The notes under the pieces are model-generated. The model did no database searches. It was not told the DNA's origin and saw nothing but the letters and a program-made list of their open reading frames with translations. The translations under genes were made by a program, and so were the position numbers. A stretch of DNA of 13,485 nucleotides from Methylovirgula sp. (lineage in GTDB: Bacteria; Pseudomonadota; Alphaproteobacteria; Rhizobiales; Beijerinckiaceae), in contig JASHSW010000171.1 of assembly GCA_030038595.1 (NCBI GenBank), positions 1-13,485 of the forward strand. Reading direction: 5' to 3'. This document shows, piece by piece, positions 7,901-13,485 of this stretch. How positions within the stretch are numbered: the stretch's first letter is position 1; each line of letters opens with the position of its first letter.

Positions 7901-8152
7901 GTCGACGCGACTGCGGCGGCGCTCGATGCGGGCATCACGCGGTTCCGCCCCGTGCTGATGACCGCGCTCGCGATGATCATCGGCATGTTGCCGATGGCGC
8001 TCAGTGCCGAACAGAACGCGCCTCTCGGTCGCGCCGTCATCGGCGGCCTGTTGTGCGCCACCTGCGCGACGCTCTTCTTCGTGCCGACGTTGTTCGCCCT
8101 GGTGCATTCGCGCGGCGGGCGGGCGGAGATACAGCACCGGCAGGAACTATGA
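4985..8152 (+). CDS. RND efflux permease, inner-membrane pump subunit
   Basis: At 1055 residues this is the full length of an AcrB-type pump: two repeats of six membrane helices and two large periplasmic loops. The N-terminus (LQRPYTFVVMAMLILIFG, then VKTPMDVFPDINIPVVSV) is typical of the superfamily. TM4 keeps the paired aspartates Asp402-Asp403 in GILVDDGTVTIEN, the proton-relay carboxylates. In TM10 the position of AcrB Lys940 is Ala956 (GVATANSILVV), while Arg and Thr of the TM11 motif FRPVLMTALAM remain. The protein should exchange periplasmic protons for export of amphiphilic or toxic compounds; the absence of charged metal-binding features and the sequence style favour multidrug (HAE-type) over heavy-metal transport, but the substrate is not proven. 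The stop codon overlaps the adaptor's start in ATGA (8149-8152), so the two are coupled. Gene order permease-adaptor-channel differs from the common adaptor-permease-channel. Confidence 0.95.
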   Translation: MIAIVRIALQRPYTFVVMAMLILIFGVMAWVKTPMDVFPDINIPVVSVVWTYNGLPPDDMSGRIIYYYERTLSSEVNDIRHMESQSLNGYGIVKVFFQPNVNINTALAQVTAASQTVLKFLPPGITPPYVLFFNASSVPVLQLAISSTKFSQAKLFDYAQNFIRPQLATVAGAAIPSPYGGKVRQVQVDINQRKLQAYGLSAEDVVTALTRQNLIIPMGTEKIGRFEYVVDMNDAPQDIADLNWAPIKWVDNTMVYIGDVAFVHDSNPPQINMVRVNGAHAVLMTIQKAGSVSTLDVIGGVKALLPKIRASLPPGIDIKAVGDQSAFVRASVDSVLREGVIAAALTGLMILIFLGSWRSTTIILISIPLAVLGSIALLSATGETINVMTLGGLALAVGILVDDGTVTIENINYHLEQGKEIELAIMDGARQIVVPATVSLLCIWIVFVPMFGLGGVSGFLFRPMAKAVVFALGFSYLLSRTLVNTLARHLLAAQARARGRDEHEPPPSRNPLVRFQRGFEHRFEQVRLGYSNLLRLALGRGWAFIIGFMAVVLASFSLAPLLGQNFFPSVESDQIRLHVRAQVGTRIEETAALCDHIEGAIRKIVPPHALDSIVDNIGLPISGINMAYANSGSIGAADADILITLDPGMASKTSGYVQTMREKLRRLFPGTSFAFLPADMVSQILNFGLPAPIDVQVIGENLEADRAYANKIFPRIARVTGIADPRIQQAFNVPTLYVDINRSLAGSVGISEKDAAYSLQDTLASSFQTAPTFWLNPKNGVSYPIVVQMPQYWVDTLGDLKNVPVTGPNTSQLLGGIATIKRGWSDGVVSHYNVQPVVDIYASAHGRDLGGVATDIQNILNRTKAEAPPGSTVALRGQVSTMKEAYGQLFAGLALAIVFIYLLIVVNFQSWLDPFVIVAALPTALAGIVWILFSSFTTLSVPALTGAIMCMGVATANSILVVSFAREKLAEGVDATAAALDAGITRFRPVLMTALAMIIGMLPMALSAEQNAPLGRAVIGGLLCATCATLFFVPTLFALVHSRGGRAEIQHRQEL

Positions 8153-9378
8153 GCGACAACACGCAGCTGTCTCCGAAGGAATCCAAGCGGCTAGGCCGAA
8201 AGGTAATGTCGCGGCTACTGCTCGGCGGCATCGTCGCAATCGCCGTCGCCTTTTTCGGCATCAGCAGCCGCAAACAGCACGAGACTGCCTTGACCCAATG
8301 GACGAACGCTCAAGCCATTCCCACCGTCGATATCGTCATGCCGGAACGGGGCGTCGGCCAGCAGGAGCTCACTTTGCCGGGCGACGTTGAAGCCTGGTAC
8401 CAGGCGCCGCTCTATGCGCGAGTCAACGGCTACGTGAAGATGTGGTACAAGGACATCGGCGCCAAGGTGAAGGCGGGCGATCTTCTTGCCGAGATCGACA
8501 CGCCCGATCTCGATCAACAATATGAACAGGCGAAGGGCGATCTTGCCAAGGCCGAGGCCAATGAGGCTCTCGCCGAGCTGACCTCGAAACGCTGGCAAGC
8601 AATGCGAAATACGGCCGCCGTCTCGCAACAGGAGGCGGACGTGAAAGCGGGAGAATATGAGGCAAGCAAGGCCGCAGTCGTGGCGCAGAAGGCCTACGTC
8701 GCGAAGCTGGCGGCCTTGGAAGCCTATAAAAGGATCGTGGCTCCTTTCGACGGTGTCGTGACGGCGCGCAATATCGACGTTGGTGCGCTTGTAAGTTCGA
8801 CGCCCACGAACAATGTCGCGGGCGCATTTCCGACTTCGACTACCGCCCCCTCCGCGTTGTTCGAGGTCGCCGATATCCACGAGATGCGCATCTACGTCGC
8901 CGTTCCGCAATCTTTCAGCGCCCAAGTCCGCGTCGGAATGACGGCCGAGCTCAAGCTTCCGCAGTATCCTGATCGTCGTTTCCGGGCGACCGTCGCGACG
9001 ACTTCCAACGCGATCTCGTTGAAGGGGCGCTCGTTGCTCGTCGAATTGCATCGCGACAATAAAGACGGAGTGTTGCAGTCCGGCTCTTTCGTCGAGGTGC
9101 ATTTTGAGCTACCCGCGAACCGAGCGGTGCTGCGCATACCGGCAAGCGCCCTTATCTTTCGCGGAAACCAGCCTGAGGTCGCGACGGTCGGCGCGAACGA
9201 CCGAGTCGTTCTGAAACCGATCGAGGTAGGCCGCGATCTCGGCACAGAAATTGAGGTGCTCTCCGGACTGACAACGAGTGATCGCGTGATCAGAAGCCCG
9301 TGGGATTCGATATCCGACGGCGACGAGGTAAAAATCGCGGGCCAGCAAGGGACCGCGACCGAAGCCAGCGCAGGATAA
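8149..9378 (+). CDS. RND periplasmic adaptor (membrane fusion protein)
   Basis: This 409-residue adaptor links pump and outer-membrane channel. Residues about 22-41 form one membrane helix; there is no lipobox, so it is anchored by an uncleaved helix rather than lipid. The first lipoyl half is at about 88-120 (VNGYVKMWYKDIGAKVKAGD), an alpha-hairpin rich in Ala, Glu and Lys spans about 113-190, and the second lipoyl half starts at IVAPFDGVVTARNIDVG (196-212). A Ser/Thr/Pro-rich insert (216-235) leads into the beta-barrel (FEVADIHEMRIYV and after), and the membrane-proximal domain ends near 398. The ATG at 8149 is fixed by the ATGA overlap with the permease stop, with AGGA at 8142-8145. An upstream open extension in this frame lies wholly inside the permease gene and is not coding. 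Confidence 0.95.
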   Translation: MSDNTQLSPKESKRLGRKVMSRLLLGGIVAIAVAFFGISSRKQHETALTQWTNAQAIPTVDIVMPERGVGQQELTLPGDVEAWYQAPLYARVNGYVKMWYKDIGAKVKAGDLLAEIDTPDLDQQYEQAKGDLAKAEANEALAELTSKRWQAMRNTAAVSQQEADVKAGEYEASKAAVVAQKAYVAKLAALEAYKRIVAPFDGVVTARNIDVGALVSSTPTNNVAGAFPTSTTAPSALFEVADIHEMRIYVAVPQSFSAQVRVGMTAELKLPQYPDRRFRATVATTSNAISLKGRSLLVELHRDNKDGVLQSGSFVEVHFELPANRAVLRIPASALIFRGNQPEVATVGANDRVVLKPIEVGRDLGTEIEVLSGLTTSDRVIRSPWDSISDGDEVKIAGQQGTATEASAG

Positions 9379-9401
9379 GACTTCGGATCGGGGGATGGTG
9401 C

Positions 9402-10832
9402 ATGAGAGTTCCGATCGGGCTGGCGGTGACGCCGGCGCTTCTGCTCGCTGCGTGCGATTTCGCCCCCGCCTATCACCCCCCTGCCGTGGAAGTGCCGGCT
9501 CACTTCAAGGAAGCCGGCAACTGGAAACTCGCTCGCCCGCTCGACGACCAGCCGCACGGCGCCTGGTGGCTCAGTTTCAACGACCCACTGCTGAATAAGC
9601 TCGAGCCGCAGGTTGAAACCGCCAATCCGGATCTCGCCGCGGCGCTTGCCAATTATCTGCAGGCGCGCGATTACGTCGCGCAGGCGCAAGCCGCCTTTTA
9701 TCCGAACATCGCGCACGAGACGGACCTCTCCTACAACAAACAGTCCGCCAACCGCCCGCTGCGCTCGGCCGACGAACCGACGTATTACGGCGCGAATACC
9801 ATCGACATTGAGGCGAGCTACGAAGTGGATCTGTGGGGCCGCATCCGCGATCTCGTCAAGTCGGCGCAAGCGCAGGCGCAAGCAAGCAAGGCGGACCTTG
9901 AATCGGTTCGCATCAGCCTGCAGGCGGAACTGGCGCGCGATTACGTGAGCCTGCGCGGCCTAGATCAGCAACGCAGGCTTTTGCAAGACACCGTGAGAGC
10001 CTATCAGGACGCGCTTAATCTTACGCGCGAGCGCTTGGCGGGCAAGATCGGCGCGCCGATCGATGTGGCGCGCGCCGAAGTGCAGCTGGAGGACGCCAAA
10101 GCGTTGCTTGCCGACGTCATCGGACCACGCGCTGCGTACGAACACGCGATCGCCACGCTCGTCGGCCAGCCGGCGTCGACGTTTTCGATTCCGTTCAGCA
10201 ACAAGCCGGTCGCGATCCCGACCATCCCGCCCGGCTTTCCCTCCGACCTGCTCGAACGCCGCCCCGATATCGCCGCGGCGGAACGCCAAACCGCGGCGGC
10301 CAACGAATCGATCGGCGTGGCGCGCGCCGCGTTTTTTCCGACCCTGACGCTGAACGGCATGGCCGGCGGACAGGATACGGCGCTCAATTTGCTTTCGCTC
10401 TCCAACAGCCTCTGGTCGGTGGGACCGACCGTTTATCTGCCGTTGTTCGACGCCGGCCTGCGGCACGCGCAGCTAGCCGCAGCCGAGGCGGCCTATCTGC
10501 AGACCGTCGCGCATTATCGCAGCGTCGTTTTGCACGCGATCCAAGAGGTCGAGGACGATCTCGCAGACATCCGCTCCTTGCGGATCGAGGGTGCCGACGA
10601 CATTGCGGCTGCCCGATCGGCGCAACGCGCCTCGGATTTGGCGCTAACCGCCTACCGCGAAGGCGCCACTAATTACCTTGACGTAGTAACCGCACAAACC
10701 GCCGCGCTCGAGGCGCAGCGCGCCGCGATCGCTGTGGAGGCGCGCAGGTTACAGACAACCGTGGCCCTGATCTTGGCGCTCGGCGGAGATTGGTCCGCGG
10801 CGGAGCTGGCGGTGGTCAATGCCGATCCGTAA
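9402..10832 (+). CDS. NodT/OprM-family outer-membrane channel lipoprotein
   Basis: This 476-residue outer-membrane factor is the exit duct of the tripartite pump. Its start is set by GGGGGA (9390-9395), 6 bases upstream of the ATG and 23 bases after the adaptor stop. The N-terminus is a lipoprotein signal with lipobox LAAC and lipidated Cys18, followed by the family's short linker (APAYHPPAVEVP). Two repeats of the OEP fold follow, each with long Ala/Gln-rich helices and barrel strands: WWLSFNDPLLNKLEPQV opens the first, and LLERRPDIAAAERQTAAAN is the hallmark of the second. C-terminal helices include YREGATNYLDVVTAQ. All parts are intact. It belongs to the same operon as the permease and adaptor. 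Confidence 0.95.
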   Translation: MRVPIGLAVTPALLLAACDFAPAYHPPAVEVPAHFKEAGNWKLARPLDDQPHGAWWLSFNDPLLNKLEPQVETANPDLAAALANYLQARDYVAQAQAAFYPNIAHETDLSYNKQSANRPLRSADEPTYYGANTIDIEASYEVDLWGRIRDLVKSAQAQAQASKADLESVRISLQAELARDYVSLRGLDQQRRLLQDTVRAYQDALNLTRERLAGKIGAPIDVARAEVQLEDAKALLADVIGPRAAYEHAIATLVGQPASTFSIPFSNKPVAIPTIPPGFPSDLLERRPDIAAAERQTAAANESIGVARAAFFPTLTLNGMAGGQDTALNLLSLSNSLWSVGPTVYLPLFDAGLRHAQLAAAEAAYLQTVAHYRSVVLHAIQEVEDDLADIRSLRIEGADDIAAARSAQRASDLALTAYREGATNYLDVVTAQTAALEAQRAAIAVEARRLQTTVALILALGGDWSAAELAVVNADP

Positions 10833-10833
10833 C

Positions 10834-10849
10834 GGCGCGCGTTCGCGCC
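10834..10849 (+). promoter_or_regulatory. Intercistronic hairpin after outer-membrane channel gene
   Basis: GGCGCG (10834-10839) and CGCGCC (10844-10849) form a perfect 6-bp stem with a CGTT loop. The hairpin begins 2 bases after the channel gene's stop and ends 5 bases before the next gene's ribosome site. No T-run follows, so it is more likely an mRNA-stabilising or processing element, or a partial terminator, than a full stop to transcription. Confidence 0.5.
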
Positions 10850-10854
10850 CAATT

Positions 10855-10862
10855 GGGGGAGG
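10855..10862 (+). promoter_or_regulatory. Strong ribosome site of four-Cys protein
   Basis: GGGGGAGG contains a full GGAGG core 5 bases before the ATG at 10868. It is the best ribosome site in the window and decides the start. An open extension upstream to 10790 overlaps the channel gene and can be dismissed. Confidence 0.75.
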
Positions 10863-10867
10863 ACGAG

Positions 10868-11260
10868 ATGCAAAAAGGAATCTGTCGCTGCACCGATTGC
10901 ATCTATTGGGATCACGGTGACGCCGCAGAGGGGATTTGCCGGCGCCATGCCCCTTCCGCCAGCCATCGGGCTGATGAGGTGGGGCACTGGCCGGAAACGC
11001 GCGCCGCGGACGGCTGTGGAGAAGGCGCGCGAGGACCGGGCTCGCCGGTGACATGCAGGCTCTGTGTTTACTGGCGCCAACCGGATGGCGGCCTCGATCC
11101 GCAACGGCGTTTCGACATGCCGGCATCGTGGTGGCGCAATGCAGGGCATTGTCACCGCCTGGCCCCGCTTGCCACCCAAGAGCCGGGTGCGCGAGGCTTT
11201 TGGCGCGCCACCGCCGCGGAAGATGCCTGCGGCGACGGCTTGGCGCGCGCCTCGGGTTGA
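10868..11260 (+). CDS. Duplicated four-Cys module protein, unknown function
   Basis: This is a 130-residue protein without signal peptide or membrane helix. It contains two copies of one module. Copy 1 has C8-x2-C11, YW14, C24, W41, T44, D48 and C50-G. Copy 2 has C63-x2-C66, YW69, C95, W112, T115, D119 and C121-G. From the third to the fourth Cys the spacing is identical (25 residues), and both share G-x-C-x-R-x-A-P around the third Cys. Copy 2 carries a 16-residue insert between its CxxC and third Cys; one extra Cys (C6) precedes copy 1. The pattern resembles a four-Cys zinc ribbon or knuckle. I recall single-module small bacterial proteins of the WP-x-T-x-x-D-x-CG type, but no function for them. 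It starts 35 bases after the channel gene, so it is probably the operon's fourth cistron. Metal binding is inference. Confidence 0.8.
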   Translation: MQKGICRCTDCIYWDHGDAAEGICRRHAPSASHRADEVGHWPETRAADGCGEGARGPGSPVTCRLCVYWRQPDGGLDPQRRFDMPASWWRNAGHCHRLAPLATQEPGARGFWRATAAEDACGDGLARASG

Positions 11261-11270
11261 CGAGCAAAAT

Positions 11271-11528
11271 TCAGTCGGAGCGATTGTCGCTGTCCGGGTG
11301 ATCGCCAACATTCTTGTTCGCGCTATGGGTCGGCTTGCCGACGCCGCAGGCAGCCGGCGAGACGCATTGTTTCAATTGGCTATTGTAGCCGAAGGACTGA
11401 TAACGTTGCGCACCGCTGGCCTGTCGATCCGATTGGGCATTGGCAGCGGCGCCGAGGGCGATCGCAAATGCGGCGGCGAGGCCTAAACGGCAAATGCCGA
11501 CAGAGTGGATCTTGCACATGACGGCCAT
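11271..11528 (-). CDS. Small putative secreted protein, unknown function
   Basis: This minus-strand frame encodes 85 residues (82 if the second ATG, at 11519, is used). The N-terminus has a basic start and a clean hydrophobic core, LGLAAAFAIALGAAANA, with a likely signal-peptidase site after ANA or ANAQ. That leaves a hydrophilic mature peptide of about 53 residues with two cysteines (KQCVSPAACGVG) and a polar tail rich in Asn, Asp, His and Ser. Codons end mostly in G or C, as in neighbouring real genes. I recognise no family. A GGATGG 5 bases before the ATG at 11519 is a weak ribosome site and favours the shorter form. The gene ends 10 bases from the convergent four-Cys gene and is divergent from the CinA gene. 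The same frame runs far upstream into the CinA gene, but that part is antisense noise. Confidence 0.6.
   Translation of the reverse strand: MAVMCKIHSVGICRLGLAAAFAIALGAAANAQSDRQASGAQRYQSFGYNSQLKQCVSPAACGVGKPTHSANKNVGDHPDSDNRSD
11276..11297 (-). terminator. Weak terminator candidate at small secreted gene end
   Basis: Read on the minus strand, CGGA-CA-GCGA pairs with TCGC-TCCG around a CAA loop (bulged stem), followed by ACTGAATTTTGC. The stem overlaps the last codons of the secreted-protein gene, and the T-run is short and displaced. It may stop minus-strand transcription before it enters the convergent four-Cys gene. Confidence 0.25.
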
Positions 11529-11545
11529 CCATATCGCAGGGACCG

Positions 11546-11570
11546 GCTGGGCCGCGGCCGACGGCCCAGC
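11546..11570. promoter_or_regulatory. 9-bp inverted repeat between divergent genes
   Basis: GCTGGGCCG (11546-11554) and CGGCCCAGC (11562-11570) are perfect inverted repeats around the 7-base loop CGGCCGA. They sit in the 81-base gap between the divergent starts of the small secreted gene (11528) and the CinA gene (11610). There is no T-run on either side. It could be an operator shared by both promoters or a 5' leader hairpin in one of the transcripts. Confidence 0.5.
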
Positions 11571-11609
11571 ACAGGCCCGACTGTCGATCCGAGATAGCGG
11601 GTGAACCCC

Positions 11610-12095
11610 ATGTTCGCACCGGAGTTCCTGCATCGCGCCGAATCGCTCGTCGCACTTTACGAAACACGCGGATGGACGCTGGTTCTCGCCGAATCCTGCA
11701 CCGGCGGGCTCCTTGCCGGCCTCATTACCGAAATTCCCGGCGCCTCGAAGGTGCTCGAACGCGGCTATGTCACCTATTCCAACCGCGCCAAGGAGGAGGA
11801 CCTCGGCGTTGCTGCCTCTCTCCTCGACCGATTCGGCGCCGTGAGCCCCGAGGTTGCACGGGCGATGGCCGAGGGGGCCTTGGCCCATTCCGCCGCCACG
11901 ATCGCGCTGGCCGTGACCGGCATTGCCGGCCCCGACGGCGGTTCTGCCGAAAAGCCGATCGGATTGGTGCATTTCGGCTGCGGTCGCGCCGGAGCCATCC
12001 AGCTCGTCGAGAAACGCTACGGTAACCCCGGCCGGTCTGCCGTACGCCTGGCGGCGGTCGCAACGGCGCTCGATTTGCTGCTCAGCGCGCCCTAG
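11610..12095 (+). CDS. pncC: Stand-alone CinA C-terminal domain, nicotinamide-nucleotide amidase
   Basis: This 161-residue cytoplasmic enzyme matches the stand-alone CinA C-terminal (PncC) family, which deamidates NMN to nicotinate mononucleotide in pyridine-nucleotide salvage. The family signatures are intact: LAESCTGGLLAG with the conserved Ser29, a GYVTYSNRAKEE segment (52-63) supplying conserved Tyr and Lys, and VTGIAGPDGG (102-111). The N-terminal molybdopterin-binding-like domain of full CinA is absent, as is normal for this short form. I chose the ATG at 11610, with GGGTGA (11599-11604) 5 bases upstream; a GTG at 11601 would add three residues. It converges on the RatA-like gene, and the two stop codons overlap. 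Rhizobial genomes often keep this gene next to lipA and the COQ10-like gene, which agrees with the arrangement here. Confidence 0.92.
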   Translation: MFAPEFLHRAESLVALYETRGWTLVLAESCTGGLLAGLITEIPGASKVLERGYVTYSNRAKEEDLGVAASLLDRFGAVSPEVARAMAEGALAHSAATIALAVTGIAGPDGGSAEKPIGLVHFGCGRAGAIQLVEKRYGNPGRSAVRLAAVATALDLLLSAP

Positions 12096-12550
12096 CCGGC
12101 GGCGCCGTAGACCAGATCGGCACGGCTTTCAAAAGCGTCGGCAAACCGGCGAAAGGCCGCTTCGAACATTCCGCCGACCAGCAAAGCGAAGGCGCGGCTC
12201 TTAAATTCGTAGGCGATATCAAACGCGACATCGCTGGAATGCCCCGCTACTTCGCTGAATCTCCACCGATTCTCGAGATGGCGGAAAGGCCCGCTGATAT
12301 ATTCGACAAGAATCTCGCGTTTCTCCCGGTCTAAGGTCACGCGGCTCGTAAAGCTCTCACGGATGGCCTTATAGCCGACCTGCATGTCGGCAACGAGAAC
12401 TTCGCGTCCATCCGCAAGCAGGCTGCGCTGGCGCAGCTTGAGGTCGCGGCAAAGCGGCAGGAATTTCGGATAGGATTCCACGTCTGCGACGAGATTGAAC
12501 ATCGCGCTTGCGGGATGCGCAACAATGCGGCTGGTGTGAAACCTAGGCAT
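12092..12550 (-). CDS. ratA: COQ10/RatA-family START-domain protein
   Basis: This is a 152-residue single-domain protein of the SRPBCC (START-like) fold, homologous to mitochondrial COQ10 and E. coli RatA. Family features are a start like MPRFHTSRIV, then MFNLVADVESYPKFLPLC (helix and strand), a central VGYKAIRESFTSRVTL, GPFRHLENRWRF, and a long C-terminal helix (MFEAAFRRFADAFESRA). The COQ10 group binds ubiquinone and supports respiratory electron transfer; RatA was reported to block 70S ribosome assembly. With no RatB-like partner beside it and lipA upstream, the ubiquinone role fits better here. The ATG at 12550 has no clear Shine-Dalgarno. The gene lies 78 bases downstream of lipA on the same strand and may be transcribed with it. 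Its TAG stop shares CTAG with the convergent CinA-type gene. Confidence 0.9.
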   Translation of the reverse strand: MPRFHTSRIVAHPASAMFNLVADVESYPKFLPLCRDLKLRQRSLLADGREVLVADMQVGYKAIRESFTSRVTLDREKREILVEYISGPFRHLENRWRFSEVAGHSSDVAFDIAYEFKSRAFALLVGGMFEAAFRRFADAFESRADLVYGAAG

Positions 12551-12628
12551 GATTCGTAGATAGAATAGCTCGCCCTGGTTAAAACAGAATGCAAATTCAA
12601 TTCCGCGAAACCATGCCGCAGCGCCACA

Positions 12629-13485
12629 TCACGGCGCGCGCCGTGCCGCCCGCTGCGCTTTCAGCTTCGCGAAATCCTCGGCCGCATGGTAGGACGAACG
12701 TGTCAGCGGCGCGGCGGAGACCAGCAGAAATCCCTTGGCGAGCGCGATCTTCTCCAGCGCCTTGAATTCTCCCGGCGCCACGAACGACACCACCGGATGG
12801 TGTTTCTTGGTCGGCTGAAGATATTGGCCGATCGTGAGAAAATCGACATCGGCGCTGCGCAGATCGTCCATGAGCTGCAGCACCTCGTGCCGCGCCTCCC
12901 CAAGCCCTACCATGATCCCGGATTTGGTGAACGCGCAAGGATCGAGCTCCTTTGCCCGTTGCAACAGCCGCAGCGAGTGAAAATAACGCGCCCCGGGCCG
13001 AACGCTCGGATAAAGCGACGGCACCGTCTCGAGATTGTGGTTGAACACGTCTGGCTTGGCGGCGATCACCTTTTCCAGCGCACCTACCTTGCGCAGAAAG
13101 TCGGGGGTGAGGACCTCAATCGTCGTCGCCGGGCTTTGCCCGCGAATGGCGGCGATGACGCGGGCGAAATGTTCGGCCCCGCCGTCGTCGAGATCGTCGC
13201 GATCGACCGAAGTGATGACCACATGCGCGAGCCCGAGCTCGGCGACGGCGGCGGCAATCTGCGCCGGCTCGTCCGGATCGAGCGCACTGGGCACGCCTGT
13301 CTTCACGTTGCAGAAGGCGCAGGCACGCGTGCACGTGTCGCCGAGGATCATGAAGGTTGCATGTTTCTTTTCCCAACACTCGCCGACGTTCGGGCAGCCA
13401 GCCTCCTCGCAGACGGTGACGAGCTTGTGGTGGCGCACGATCCTGCGCGTCGCCGCCCACTGCGGCGAGCCGGGCGCCTTGACGC
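12629..13485 (-). CDS. lipA: Lipoyl synthase, N-terminus cut by window edge
   Basis: This radical-SAM enzyme inserts two sulfurs into octanoyl chains on lipoyl domains, making the lipoyl cofactor of pyruvate and 2-oxoglutarate dehydrogenases. The last 284 residues are present; the reading frame continues past 13485 ([15 protein letters not shown] precedes the first in-window GTG at 13438), so that GTG is internal, not the start. Both clusters' ligands are visible: [12 protein letters not shown] for the auxiliary sulfur-donating cluster and CTRACAFC for the radical-SAM cluster. The C-terminal RSSYHA motif supplies the serine that ligates the auxiliary cluster. [13 protein letters not shown] and [12 protein letters not shown] are also typical. 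Nothing suggests damage. Confidence 0.97.
   Translation of the reverse strand, partial: VKAPGSPQWAATRRIVRHHKLVTVCEEAGCPNVGECWEKKHATFMILGDTCTRACAFCNVKTGVPSALDPDEPAQIAAAVAELGLAHVVITSVDRDDLDDGGAEHFARVIAAIRGQSPATTIEVLTPDFLRKVGALEKVIAAKPDVFNHNLETVPSLYPSVRPGARYFHSLRLLQRAKELDPCAFTKSGIMVGLGEARHEVLQLMDDLRSADVDFLTIGQYLQPTKKHHPVVSFVAPGEFKALEKIALAKGFLLVSAAPLTRSSYHAAEDFAKLKAQRAARRAP

Noticed and set aside
7831..8148. Extension of the adaptor frame back into the permease gene
   Set aside because: His/Arg/Cys-rich out-of-frame reading of permease codons; the ATGA junction gives a natural start.
11529..11972. Upstream extension of the small secreted protein frame to 233 residues
   Set aside because: It runs antisense through the CinA gene and would bury the signal peptide in the middle of the protein.
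13436..13438. GTG as the start of lipA
   Set aside because: The reading frame and the conserved LipA sequence (VKAPGSPQW) continue beyond it to the window edge, so the gene is simply cut.
1..13485. Phage, insertion sequence, CRISPR, toxin-antitoxin pair or defence system
   Set aside because: No transposase, integrase, spaced repeats or terminal repeats were seen; the RatA-like gene lacks a RatB partner and fits the COQ10 role.

Overview
The window is chromosomal DNA from an alphaproteobacterium, most likely of the order Hyphomicrobiales. I base this on high G+C at third codon positions, the lipA / COQ10-like / CinA neighbourhood, and a porin of a type I associate with Beijerinckiaceae and Methylocystaceae. 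The genus-level placement is inference. The right edge cuts through lipA. I see no tRNA, rRNA, CRISPR array, insertion sequence or phage gene.

Layout. Positions 1-597 carry no convincing gene. They hold a 12-bp palindrome, a strong hairpin, and a leader just before a large outer-membrane porin gene (598-2322), which ends at a clear intrinsic terminator (2351-2375). A two-component system follows: an OmpR-type response regulator (2557-3249) and a membrane histidine kinase (3236-4645) whose start overlaps it by 14 bases. After a 339-base gap comes a complete tripartite RND efflux operon: inner-membrane permease (4985-8152), periplasmic adaptor (8149-9378) and NodT-type outer-membrane lipoprotein channel (9402-10832). 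A small protein made of two copies of a four-cysteine module (10868-11260) follows as a probable fourth cistron.

To the right, a small putative secreted protein lies on the minus strand (11271-11528). A 9-bp inverted repeat separates it from a divergent stand-alone CinA C-terminal domain gene (11610-12095). The minus-strand pair lipA (truncated at the window edge) and a COQ10/RatA-like START-domain gene (12092-12550) closes the window. The CinA and RatA-like genes converge so tightly that their stop codons share one CTAG.

How it fits together. Porin, two-component system and RND pump all serve the cell envelope and lie in the same direction. The simplest reading is a locus that senses an envelope or toxic-compound signal and adjusts entry and export, although the regulatory link is inferred from position only. 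The right part is housekeeping: lipoate synthesis, ubiquinone-related function and pyridine-nucleotide salvage.

Most of the window is ordinary. The items that deserve a second look are the duplicated four-Cys protein behind the pump, the small secreted protein, the porin leader with a 20-codon upstream frame and alternative pairings, and the RND permease's loss of the usual TM10 lysine.
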